A stretch of 64,000 nt of DNA from Dryocola sp036489025. GTDB taxonomy: Bacteria > Pseudomonadota > Gammaproteobacteria > Enterobacterales > Enterobacteriaceae. The stretch's first letter is position 1; the number at the start of each line of letters is the position of its first letter. The position numbers were made by a program, and so were the translations under genes. This document shows positions 50,830 to 58,011 of this stretch, one piece after another. The notes under the pieces are model-generated. The model had not been told where the DNA came from, did no database searches, and saw nothing but the letters and a program-made list of their open reading frames with translations. The DNA lies in NCBI GenBank assembly GCA_036489025.1, contig DASXGN010000022.1, forward strand, positions 76,427 through 140,426, in the 5' to 3' direction.

Positions 50830-51678
50830 TTATGTTGCCAGCCGCCCCGCCTCCATTTTTGCCTGCCTGCGCGAGGAATAAATAAAGGCGACGATAAAGA
50901 CGATAGCCGAGAGCACCACGATGGTGGGAGCCGGAGCGCTGTCGATGAAGAAGGAAAGGTAAACGCCGAGAAAGGACACCGAGAGAGCGACGCCCAGCGC
51001 GGTCAGCATCATAGCTAAAAAGGTGCGGGTCAGCAGCGAGGCAATCGCGCCGGGAGCAATTAGCAGGGAGATCGCCAGAATAATCCCCACGGCTTTGAGC
51101 GCGGCGACAATGGTCAGCGAAACCAGGCACAGCAGGCCGTAATGCAGCAGCTTAACGTTCAGCCCGCTGGCCTGCGCCTGAGTGGGGTCGAAGGCGTGCA
51201 GCAGAAAGTCTTTCCACTTTAGCGCCACGATCCCCGCCGTTAGCAGCGCGATAAGGCCGGTTTGCAGGATGTCCGTTTGGCCTACGCCAAGCATGTCGCC
51301 GAACAGGATGTGGTCGAGGTGAATGTCCGGCTTAACGGCGACGTACAGCACCAGACCCGCGCCGAACATGCCGGAGAAGACGATGCCCATTACCGTGTCG
51401 CGCTTGATGCGGCTATTGTCCTGTAAGAAACCCGTGGCCAGCGCGCAGAATAATCCCGCCGCAAACGCGCCGATACCGAGCGGCAGGCCGACCATCCAGG
51501 CGACGACCACGCCGGGGAAAACGGCGTGGCTCATGGCGTCGCCCATCAGCGCCCAGCCTTTGAGGACCAGGAAGCAGGAGAGCAGGGCGCAGGGAACAGC
51601 CACCAGCGCGGTCATCGCCAGGGCGTTAATCATAAAGCCAAACTGGAAGGGAGAAAGCAGCGTGTCGATGAGGCTCAT
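50830..51678 (-). CDS. sitD: Mn/Fe ABC transporter permease SitD
   Basis: 282 residues, ABC-3 family permease with about eight helices: MISLIDTLLSPFQFGF-type start, LKGWALMGDAMSHAVFPGVV (the family's signature loop), then LKAVGIILAISLLIAPGAIA. With SitC it forms the membrane part of the Sit importer. Last gene of sitABCD; it overlaps sitC by 4 bases. Confidence 0.93.
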   Translation of the reverse strand: MSLIDTLLSPFQFGFMINALAMTALVAVPCALLSCFLVLKGWALMGDAMSHAVFPGVVVAWMVGLPLGIGAFAAGLFCALATGFLQDNSRIKRDTVMGIVFSGMFGAGLVLYVAVKPDIHLDHILFGDMLGVGQTDILQTGLIALLTAGIVALKWKDFLLHAFDPTQAQASGLNVKLLHYGLLCLVSLTIVAALKAVGIILAISLLIAPGAIASLLTRTFLAMMLTALGVALSVSFLGVYLSFFIDSAPAPTIVVLSAIVFIVAFIYSSRRQAKMEAGRLAT

Positions 51679-52532
51679 GGGGCGACTCCGGCGGCAAGGC
51701 GCGCGCGCTTACGGCTGGCGAGCAGGCCGTGTTTGGGGGCGAAAACGAAGGTCATCAGGAAGACGATAGTTTGCAGCACCACGATGATGCCGCCCGTGGC
51801 CCCGTCCAGAAAATAGCTGGCGTAGGTGCCGACGGCGCAGGTAAGGGTGCCGAGTGCGACCGAAATCATCAGCAGTTTTGGGAAGCGGTCGCTCAGCAGG
51901 TACGCCGTTGCGCCGGGCGTGACCACCATGCAAATCACCAGGAACGCGCCGACGGTTTGCAGGGCGGCGACGGTCGTCACCGACAGCAGCGTGAAAAACA
52001 GAGCCTTAAGCAGCGTGGGATTCAGGCCAATCGATCGGGCGTGATTTTCATCGAAAAATGTCACCATCAGATCCTTCCATTTGACCAGCAGGATCGCCAG
52101 GGAAACGAAGCCGATAATGGCGAGCTGGAGAATATCCGCCGGGGCAATCGCCAGAATGTTGCCGAGCACGATGGTCTGAATATTCACCGACATCGGGTTC
52201 AGCGACACCATAAACAGCCCGAGGCCAAAGAAGGATGAGAAGATCAGCCCGATGATGGTGTCCTCGCGCAGCCGCGTGCGCTGGTTCAAAAACAGCATGG
52301 CGGCCGCCGCCATGCCGCCGGAGAAAAACGCGCCGAGGGAGAACGGCAGGCCAAGCATCCACGCCCCCGCCACGCCCGGCACGATGGAATGCGAAAGGGC
52401 ATCGCCAATCAGCGACCAGCCTTTCAGCATCAGGTAGCAGGAGAGAAACGCGCACACGCCGCCGACCAGCGCCGACACCCAGATAGCGTTAATCATGTAG
52501 CCGTAGGCGAACGGCTCGAGCAGGATACTCAT
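51675..52532 (-). CDS. sitC: Mn/Fe ABC transporter permease SitC
   Basis: 285 residues, ABC-3 family: LLEPFAYGYMINAIWVSALV, LKGWSLIGDALSHSIVPGVA, TVAALQTVGAFLVICMVVTP. It pairs with SitD. The ATPase gene ends 3 bases before it. Two different permease genes in one unit is characteristic of sitABCD. Confidence 0.93.
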   Translation of the reverse strand: MSILLEPFAYGYMINAIWVSALVGGVCAFLSCYLMLKGWSLIGDALSHSIVPGVAGAWMLGLPFSLGAFFSGGMAAAAMLFLNQRTRLREDTIIGLIFSSFFGLGLFMVSLNPMSVNIQTIVLGNILAIAPADILQLAIIGFVSLAILLVKWKDLMVTFFDENHARSIGLNPTLLKALFFTLLSVTTVAALQTVGAFLVICMVVTPGATAYLLSDRFPKLLMISVALGTLTCAVGTYASYFLDGATGGIIVVLQTIVFLMTFVFAPKHGLLASRKRARLAAGVAP

Positions 52533-52535
52533 CGT

Positions 52536-53354
52536 TTAGTCTCCCTTCGCCTGCCCGACGGCGCGGATAAACGGGCGTTCGTCGTCCGTCACCACGCTGG
52601 TTTCCCGGCCGGTGAGCGTGACGTGCCGCAGCACGCCGCTGAAGGCGATTTCGAGATTTTCCTGGGTGAAGGTTTCCCGCGTAGGCCCGTAGGCGAGCAC
52701 GGTGCCTTTCACTAATACGGTCTGGTCGCAGTAGTCCGTCACCGCGCCGAGGTTGTGCGTGGCGACCAGCATGGTGCGGCCTTCGTCGCGCAGTTCGCGC
52801 AGGAGGCTGATGATTTGCTCTTCGGTTTTCACATCCACGCCGGTGAACGGTTCATCGAGCAGGATCACCTGGCCGTCCTGGGCGATGGCGCGGGCTAAGA
52901 ACACGCGCTTTTTCTGTCCGCCTGAAAGCTCGCCGATCTGGCGATGGCGAAATTCGCTCATGCCGACCCGAGCCAGAGCGAGTTCCACCGCCTCTTTATC
53001 TTTTTTACCCGCAATACGCAGCATGCCCATGTGGCCGTAGCGGCCCATCATCACCACGTCTTCTACCAGCACCGGAAAGGACCAGTCCACGTCCTCGGAC
53101 TGGGGAACGTAGGAAACGATGTTCTGGCGCAGCGCCTTTTTGGTCGGCATACCGAGAATCGCGATGCTGCCCTGAGCCAGATGCACGAAGCCCATGATCG
53201 CCTTGAACAGCGTGGATTTGCCTGAGCCGTTTACCCCGACCAGTGCCGCAATAGTGCCGGTCGGGATCTGAAACGTGGCGTCGCGCAGGGCGGTATGTCC
53301 GTTGCGGTAGGTTACGCTGGCATTCACTACGGCGATGCCCGGTATGCCCGTCAT
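52536..53354 (-). CDS. sitB: Mn/Fe ABC transporter ATPase SitB
   Basis: 272 residues: Walker A LVGVNGSGKSTLFKAIMG, Q-loop VSYVPQSEDVDWSFP, signature ELSGGQKKRVFLARAIAQ, Walker B ILLDEPFTGVDVKTEE, switch His in VATHNLGAV. It powers metal uptake. Overlaps sitA by 4 bases. Confidence 0.95.
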   Translation of the reverse strand: MTGIPGIAVVNASVTYRNGHTALRDATFQIPTGTIAALVGVNGSGKSTLFKAIMGFVHLAQGSIAILGMPTKKALRQNIVSYVPQSEDVDWSFPVLVEDVVMMGRYGHMGMLRIAGKKDKEAVELALARVGMSEFRHRQIGELSGGQKKRVFLARAIAQDGQVILLDEPFTGVDVKTEEQIISLLRELRDEGRTMLVATHNLGAVTDYCDQTVLVKGTVLAYGPTRETFTQENLEIAFSGVLRHVTLTGRETSVVTDDERPFIRAVGQAKGD

Positions 53355-54268
53355 TTTGCCGCCCCTTCGCTGATACCTTTGACGATTGTGCTGGTGGTGA
53401 CGCGCAGCAGGTCAAGATAGGTAGGAACCGGGCCGTCCGCCGCGCTAAGAGAATCCACGTAAAGCACGCCGCCGTAATGGGATCCGGATTCACGTGCTAC
53501 CTGGCGGGCGGGCTTGTCGGAGATGGTACTTTCGCTGAATATCGCCGGAATGTTGTTTTTGCGGATCGTGTCGATCACTTTACGAACCTGCTGCGGCGTG
53601 CCCTGTTGATCGGCGTTGATCGGCCACAGATAAAGCTCTTTGAGCTGGTAGTCGTTAGCCAGATAGGAGAATGCGCCTTCGCTGGTGACCAGCCAGCGCT
53701 TATCCTGGGGGATTTTGTCCAGCTCGCTGCGCAGCGGTGCCAGCGTACTGTGGATTTTTTGCTTGTAGGCTTCGGCATTTTTGGCGTAAATCGCCGCGTT
53801 TTGCGGATCGTATTGGCTGAACGCATCGCGGATATTATCCACGTAGATCAGCGCATTCTGCGGCGACATCCACGCGTGAGGATTCGGTTTGCCGTTGTAC
53901 GGGCCTTCGGTAATGCCGGTTGGCGTGATGCCCGTTGAGACGACCACTTCCGGCACGCCGGAGAGATGCTGATAAAACTTCGCGAACCACAGTTCTAGGT
54001 TCAGCCCGTTGGCGAGGATGAGCTGTGCGCCCTGTGCCCGGCGGATATCGCCCGGAGTCGGCTGATATTCGTGGATCTCCGCGCCTGGCTTAGTGATGGA
54101 TTCAACGTCCGCCGCATCGCCCGCCACGTTTTTCGCCATATCCGCGATGATGGTAAAAGTGGTTATCGCCTTAAATTTCTCTTTTGCCCACGACTGGGCC
54201 GAAGCCAGCATCAGCGTCATCATGACGCCGGTCAGTATGAGCTTCGTTTTCACCGCTTTCCCGAGCAT
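53351..54268 (-). CDS. sitA: Mn/Fe-binding periplasmic protein SitA
   Basis: 305 residues from ATG 54268 (MLGKAVKTKLILTG), with AGGGGA upstream; the open frame continues 27 codons into the operator region. Signal peptide ends near SWA-KE. Cluster A-I binding protein (ZnuA/SitA type): metal ligands are in GAEIHEYQPTPGD, NPHAWMSPQN, TSEGAFSYLA and YVDSLSAADG (two His, Glu, Asp), the set expected for Mn/Fe rather than Zn, since no His-rich loop is present. First gene of the operon, behind tandem palindromes and a Fur-like box. Confidence 0.94.
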   Translation of the reverse strand: MLGKAVKTKLILTGVMMTLMLASAQSWAKEKFKAITTFTIIADMAKNVAGDAADVESITKPGAEIHEYQPTPGDIRRAQGAQLILANGLNLELWFAKFYQHLSGVPEVVVSTGITPTGITEGPYNGKPNPHAWMSPQNALIYVDNIRDAFSQYDPQNAAIYAKNAEAYKQKIHSTLAPLRSELDKIPQDKRWLVTSEGAFSYLANDYQLKELYLWPINADQQGTPQQVRKVIDTIRKNNIPAIFSESTISDKPARQVARESGSHYGGVLYVDSLSAADGPVPTYLDLLRVTTSTIVKGISEGAAK

Positions 54269-54303
54269 GTCATCCCCTTTGATTCGATTAATAAGCAAAC
54301 AGA

Positions 54304-54341
54304 TATAGCAAGTGCTATAAAACATAGCCGTAGCTATATTT
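54304..54341 (-). promoter_or_regulatory. Tandem MntR-like palindromes upstream of sitA
   Basis: TATAGC-AAGT-GCTATA (54304-54319) and AACATAGC-CGTA-GCTATATTT (54321-54341) share one architecture and lie 19 bp apart centre to centre, 36-73 bases before the sitA start. The core ATAGCnnnnGCTAT matches the MntR operator known from mntH. Two boxes imply cooperative Mn-dependent repression. Confidence 0.7.
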
Positions 54342-54345
54342 AAAT

Positions 54346-54364
54346 GCAAATAATTATCATTTAA
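54346..54364 (-). promoter_or_regulatory. Fur-like box upstream of sitA
   Basis: GCAAATAATTATCATTTAA, matching the Fur hexamer pattern (AATTAT, CATTTA) over most positions. It lies directly next to the MntR-like boxes, as in known sit operons with joint iron and manganese control. Confidence 0.5.
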
Positions 54365-54390
54365 TTAGGGTGCGTACGAATTTGGGCATA

Positions 54391-54413
54391 GAAAACCCGG
54401 CGTGCAGCCGGGT
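54391..54413 (-). terminator. Rho-independent terminator of the YghU-like gene
   Basis: ACCCGGC-TGCAC-GCCGGGT on the minus strand followed by TTTC, 19 bases after the yghU stop codon. Confidence 0.75.
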
Positions 54414-54431
54414 CACAGGGGGCAGGAGAAG

Positions 54432-55277
54432 CTACAGGTTAAATGAGTCGAAGTCGGACGCATCGTGGCGCTCTGGCAGCTGTTCATCGCCCCAGGTACG
54501 GTTGACGATGCGCCCGCGTTTGACCGCGGGACGGCTGGCGACTTCGTCTGCCCAGCGGTTAAAGTTTTTGTAGGAGGCGATGTCCAGGAATTCGGCAGAG
54601 TCGTACAGGCCGCCTTTGGCCAGCGCGCCGTACCACGGCCAAATCGCGATATCGGCAATGGAATATTCATCCCCGGCGATAAATCGGTGGTCGGCAAGCT
54701 GCCGGTCCAGCACGTCGAGCTGACGTTTGGTTTCCATCGCGAAGCGGTTAATGGCGTATTCAATTTTCATCGGCGCATAGTGGTAGAAGTGCCCAAATCC
54801 GCCGCCCAGATAAGGCGCTGAGCCCTGTAGCCAGAACAGCCAGTTCAGCGTTTCGGTGCGCGCGGCGATATCTTTCGGCAGGAAATGACCGAACTTTTCT
54901 GCCAGGTACAGCAGGATAGAGCCGGACTCAAACACGCGGATGGATGGGTTAGCTGAATTATCGAGCAGCGCGGGGATTTTGGAGTTGGGATTGACGTCGA
55001 CGAACCCGCCGGAGAACTGATCGCCTTCACCGATGCGGATCAGATGGGCGTCGTACTCTGCACCGCTCACGCCCAGCGCCAGCAGTTCTTCGAGAAGAAT
55101 AGTGACCTTCTGGCCATTCGGCGTGCCCAGAGAATAAAGCTGGAGAGGATGCCGGCCAACGGGCAAGGTTTTTTCATGGGTTGGCCCGGCAACAGGGCGG
55201 TTAATGTTGGAAAACTGCCCGGCTTCGGACTTGTTCCAGGTCCACACTTTTGGCGGTTGATAGTTGTTTTCGGACAT
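54432..55277 (-). CDS. yghU: Glutathione transferase-like disulfide reductase YghU
   Basis: 281 residues from ATG 55277 (MSENNYQPPKVWTWNKSEAG); the frame is open upstream but that is non-coding. GST fold: thioredoxin-like N-domain with YSLGTPNGQKVTILLEELLA and NPNSKIPALLD, RVFESGSILLYLAEKFG, then helical C-domain GAAPYLG-like segment GSAPYLGGGFGHFYHYAPMK and GDEYSIADIAIWPWYG. E. coli YghU binds two glutathiones and reduces disulfides. In K-12 yghU is far from here, so this is a rearranged position beside tRNA-Phe. Confidence 0.9.
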   Translation of the reverse strand: MSENNYQPPKVWTWNKSEAGQFSNINRPVAGPTHEKTLPVGRHPLQLYSLGTPNGQKVTILLEELLALGVSGAEYDAHLIRIGEGDQFSGGFVDVNPNSKIPALLDNSANPSIRVFESGSILLYLAEKFGHFLPKDIAARTETLNWLFWLQGSAPYLGGGFGHFYHYAPMKIEYAINRFAMETKRQLDVLDRQLADHRFIAGDEYSIADIAIWPWYGALAKGGLYDSAEFLDIASYKNFNRWADEVASRPAVKRGRIVNRTWGDEQLPERHDASDFDSFNL

Positions 55278-55392
55278 GCTGTTGGCCTGCCTTCTGATGA
55301 GCAATTGGGGAGGAGATAATGACTCTGAAGTGTAGCAGGAAGGAAGAGGGGAATGGCGGAAAGGGCCAGAAAAGCGAAAGCGCAGCAATGGA

Positions 55393-55476
55393 AGGTTCGA
55401 TGAAGAGTCCGTACCCCAGAAAGCAAAAAACCAGCCCGCAGGCTGGTTCTTCTAAATAGTGGTGCCCGGACTCGGA
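55393..55476. repeat. 84-bp direct repeat, distal copy with tRNA-Phe 3' fragment
   Basis: Identical over 84 bases to 55573-55656 and offset by exactly 180. On the minus strand it starts with the last 17 bases of tRNA-Phe (TCCGAGTCCGGGCACCA, at 55460-55476), then the tRNA terminator and its downstream flank. The body of a second tRNA is missing. Likely an attR-like scar of an element that used the tRNA 3' end, or the remnant of a tandem tRNA duplication. Confidence 0.85.
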
Positions 55477-55572
55477 CAAAAACGTCGGGAACGTTTTTGA
55501 ACAGCGCTTGCGCTGGCCCCCTGGGGGTGAGTCTCATGGATGAGACGAATAATCGGTTTTTATTCAGTGAAC

Positions 55573-55656
55573 AGGTTCGATGAAGAGTCCGTACCCCAGA
55601 AAGCAAAAAACCAGCCCGCAGGCTGGTTCTTCTAAATAGTGGTGCCCGGACTCGGA
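55573..55656. repeat. 84-bp direct repeat, proximal copy overlapping the intact tRNA-Phe
   Basis: Second copy of the repeat at 55393-55476. It covers the last 17 bases of the complete tRNA-Phe gene plus 67 bases downstream, including its terminator. The 96 bases between the copies (55477-55572) hold no ORF and no integrase. Confidence 0.85.
55605..55628 (-). terminator. Terminator of tRNA-Phe
   Basis: AACCAGCC-TGCG-GGCTGGTT on the minus strand followed by TTTT, 11 bases downstream of the tRNA. An exact copy lies at 55425-55448 in the other direct repeat. Confidence 0.85.
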
Positions 55657-55715
55657 ATCGAACCAAGGACACGGGGATTTTCAATCCCCTGCTCTACCGA
55701 CTGAGCTATCCGGGC
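55640..55715 (-). tRNA. pheU: tRNA-Phe (anticodon GAA)
   Basis: 76 bases including the encoded CCA. The minus strand begins GCCCGGATAGCTCAGTCGGT and ends TCCGGGCACCA; acceptor stem GCCCGGA/TCCGGGC. The anticodon loop is TTGAAAA, giving GAA for Phe, and the T-loop is GGTTCGATTCC. The position before yjdC-dsbD matches E. coli pheU, a known island insertion site. Confidence 0.97.
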
Positions 55716-55725
55716 AACGGGGCGC

Positions 55726-55754
55726 ATTAAACCGTAAAGGCCGTTAGGCGTCAA
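55726..55754 (-). promoter_or_regulatory. Sigma-70 promoter of tRNA-Phe
   Basis: Minus strand: TTGACG, 17-base spacer, TTTAAT, then the GC-rich discriminator GCGCCCC, as usual for stringently controlled stable RNA genes. The tRNA begins 11 bases after the -10. Confidence 0.85.
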
Positions 55755-55897
55755 TCATATTTCAGGAAAAACTGTTCAAGTGATTAACTTTGCGTCAATC
55801 TGGCTCGTTCTATGCCCTGTAGCGGCGTGAGTGCACAAATCTTCCAGACATTCGCCGGGCGAGTATGAATGCTGTGGGACTGGATTCAGGAGGCGAT

Positions 55898-56737
55898 ATG
55901 GCGGAAGACTGGCTGGAGTTACACCAACATGGCGAAACGGGCATTGAGACGATTCGCGCCCATTTTGAGGGGCACGCGTACGATCCTCACTGGCACGACA
56001 GCTACCTGGTGGGCATTACGCTTGCGGGGACGCAGCAGTTTCACTGCCGCCGTGAACGCCATCACAGCACGCCGGGCGACGTTTTCCTGCTCGAGCCGGG
56101 GGAAATCCACGACGGCGACGCGCCGGTTGCCGGAGGCTTTACCTATCTGACGTTTTATCTTGAGGAGCAGTGGCTGACCCGCACGCTTCAGGGCCTGTTC
56201 GAAACGGTTCCCTCCAGCTATTCTCTGCATTTTTCCCGCACCATTGCGCGTGAGCCGCAGCTTGCCCACGCCATTGCCGGAACTTTCCACGCTCTGCACA
56301 GCGAGGAAATGCGCATTGTGCAGCAAAATACGATGGATCATCTTTTGGGCCAGCTGACGCAACACTGCCGGTGGCGCAGGGGCCTGTCGACGGGGGGGCA
56401 AAGCGCGGCTATCGCTCATCGGGCGAGGGATTATCTGCATGAGCATATAGGCGAAAATATCGGTTTGTCGGATCTGGCGCGCGAAACGCAGACCGACAGA
56501 TTTACGCTGACCCGCTGCTTTAAACGGGAGTTTCATCTGGCGCCCCACGCCTGGCTCATCCAGCTGCGCCTTGCCCGGGCGAGGGCGCTGCTGGCGAAAG
56601 GAGAGCAGCCGGTCAACGTTGCCGCAGCGCTCGGGTTTGCCGATCAAAGCCATTTGGGGCGCTGGTTCCAGCGGGCCTATCGGTTGACGCCCGCTCATTA
56701 CCGCCGGCTGTGCACAAACCTTCCAGACTTGTCGTAG
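55898..56737 (+). CDS. AraC-family regulator
   Basis: 279 residues from ATG 55898, which has a perfect AGGAGG; an ATG 11 codons upstream is weaker. The N-terminal cupin sensor (FEGHAYDPHWHDSYLVGITL, GDVFLLEPGEIHDGDAPVAG) and the C-terminal double HTH (IGLSDLARETQTDRFTLTRC, PVNVAAALGFADQSHLGRWF) are typical of regulators that control exporters of amino acids or similar compounds. It precedes a LysE-family gene on the same strand by 47 bases, so that gene is its likely target. Absent from the E. coli pheU-yjdC gap. Confidence 0.9.
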   Translation: MAEDWLELHQHGETGIETIRAHFEGHAYDPHWHDSYLVGITLAGTQQFHCRRERHHSTPGDVFLLEPGEIHDGDAPVAGGFTYLTFYLEEQWLTRTLQGLFETVPSSYSLHFSRTIAREPQLAHAIAGTFHALHSEEMRIVQQNTMDHLLGQLTQHCRWRRGLSTGGQSAAIAHRARDYLHEHIGENIGLSDLARETQTDRFTLTRCFKREFHLAPHAWLIQLRLARARALLAKGEQPVNVAAALGFADQSHLGRWFQRAYRLTPAHYRRLCTNLPDLS

Positions 56738-56784
56738 GAAAAAGTGAAAAGTCAGGGTTCCGATTGCCAGCTGAGTTGATAACC

Positions 56785-57387
56785 GTGAACCCCTTTTATG
56801 CATCCGCGCCGTTTTTACTGTTTGCCTTTGTCGCCTCGATAACGCCGGGGCCGACTAATATCCTGATTATGTCCAGCAGTCAGCGCTTCGGCGTCAAAGC
56901 CACTTTACCGGCGGTGCTGGGCGCTTGTTTCGCAGCGAGTTTTATCGTTTTTGTCTCAGGAACAGGCGCGGGGGAATTGCTGCGCCTGTATCCTCTGCTG
57001 CGGGAGATGATGAGCTGGGCTGGCGCGCTCTGGTTAAGCTGGCTGAGCTGGCGGCTTTTTACGGCTCCGGCGACCCATCTTTCTGGTGAGGCGTCGCGGC
57101 CATTTAGCTTTCGGGCGGCGGCGGGTTTGCAGTTTATCAATCCTAAAACGTGGGTGATGGCGCTGGCGGTTGTCAGCCTGTTCGCCCCTCAGGGTCAACA
57201 CCCGGCGGTGGGCGTAACGCTGCTTTCCCTTTGGTTTTTAATTATTTCACTGTTTTGCCTGAGCGGCTGGGCCTGTCTCGGCAAAGCCGTCGCCAGGCTA
57301 TTTCGCACAACGACATCACTGCTCTGGTTTCAGCGCGTGATGGCGTTGTGCCTGCTGGCGTCAGCCTGGGCCGGATTGATAAGGTAG
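56785..57387 (+). CDS. LysE/RhtB-family exporter
   Basis: 200 residues from GTG 56785 (VNPFYASAPFLLFAFVASIT), the usual length; the start is uncertain because no strong ribosome site is seen. Family mark PGPTNILIMSSSQRFGVKAT near residue 22, then about six helices, with FINPKTWVMALAVVSLF near 115. It exports an amino acid or similar small molecule, probably under the AraC regulator before it. It faces yjdC tail to tail with a 2-base gap. Confidence 0.85.
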   Translation: MNPFYASAPFLLFAFVASITPGPTNILIMSSSQRFGVKATLPAVLGACFAASFIVFVSGTGAGELLRLYPLLREMMSWAGALWLSWLSWRLFTAPATHLSGEASRPFSFRAAAGLQFINPKTWVMALAVVSLFAPQGQHPAVGVTLLSLWFLIISLFCLSGWACLGKAVARLFRTTTSLLWFQRVMALCLLASAWAGLIR

Positions 57388-57389
57388 GA

Positions 57390-57965
57390 TCAGGTCAAAG
57401 CCCCGCCCTTGCGGCACTGGGCGAAGCGCAGAATGTCTTCCGCCAGGCGGCGTGCGGTGTCGATGTCGGCCTGGCTGCGTTTCACCAACAGTTTGCTCAG
57501 GCAGCCTTCCAGCACCAGCTCCATCTGATGGGCCACCATCGCCGGATCGTCCACTTCCAGCTGGGTAAGCAGCTCGTGGGTATATTCCCAGGCGGCTTTT
57601 TTCTGCCGGTCGGCAAGCTGGTGAATCGGATGCGAGGCGTCCGGGTAAAAGGTGCAGGCGGCGATAAACAGGCAGCCGGGATAGCGCTGATTGCTGACGC
57701 ATTCGGTCAGCGCCTGATAGCGTTTGAGCAGCTTTTGTTCGAGCGTCAGCTCTTCGTCAAGCATTAGCTGGCGACGCCAGACGTCAACCTGCTGGCTCAG
57801 ATAGCGCAGCGCATCATAAAGCAGGGCCTCGCCGTCCGGCCAAAACTGATTAATTTCCTGAAGCGGCCGGTCCGCCTCACGGGCGACCATCTCAAGGGTG
57901 GTGCTGGCAAGTCCTTCACGTTCAAGGACGTGCAGGGCGTGCTCAAGTACGTCTTCGCGTTGCAC
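57390..57965 (-). CDS. yjdC: TetR-family regulator YjdC
   Basis: 191 residues. N-terminal TetR HTH (EDVLEHALHVLEREGLASTT, LEMVAREADRPLQEINQFWP), helical ligand domain with GCLFIAACTFYPDASHPIHQ and EDILRFAQCRKGGALT at the end, which match E. coli YjdC. It stands 46 bases after dsbD on the same strand, as in E. coli. Its ligand is unknown. Confidence 0.92.
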   Translation of the reverse strand: MQREDVLEHALHVLEREGLASTTLEMVAREADRPLQEINQFWPDGEALLYDALRYLSQQVDVWRRQLMLDEELTLEQKLLKRYQALTECVSNQRYPGCLFIAACTFYPDASHPIHQLADRQKKAAWEYTHELLTQLEVDDPAMVAHQMELVLEGCLSKLLVKRSQADIDTARRLAEDILRFAQCRKGGALT

Positions 57966-58011
57966 GGTATTCTCCTCCGTCGTTCAACGGTTTGTCCCAC
58001 ATTAGTGTTGT

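Noticed and set aside
55067..55684. 205-codon minus-strand ORF running through the tRNA repeats, with internal duplicated peptide
   Set aside because: The repeated peptide only reflects the 84-bp DNA repeat, and the ORF overlaps tRNA-Phe and the yghU gene.
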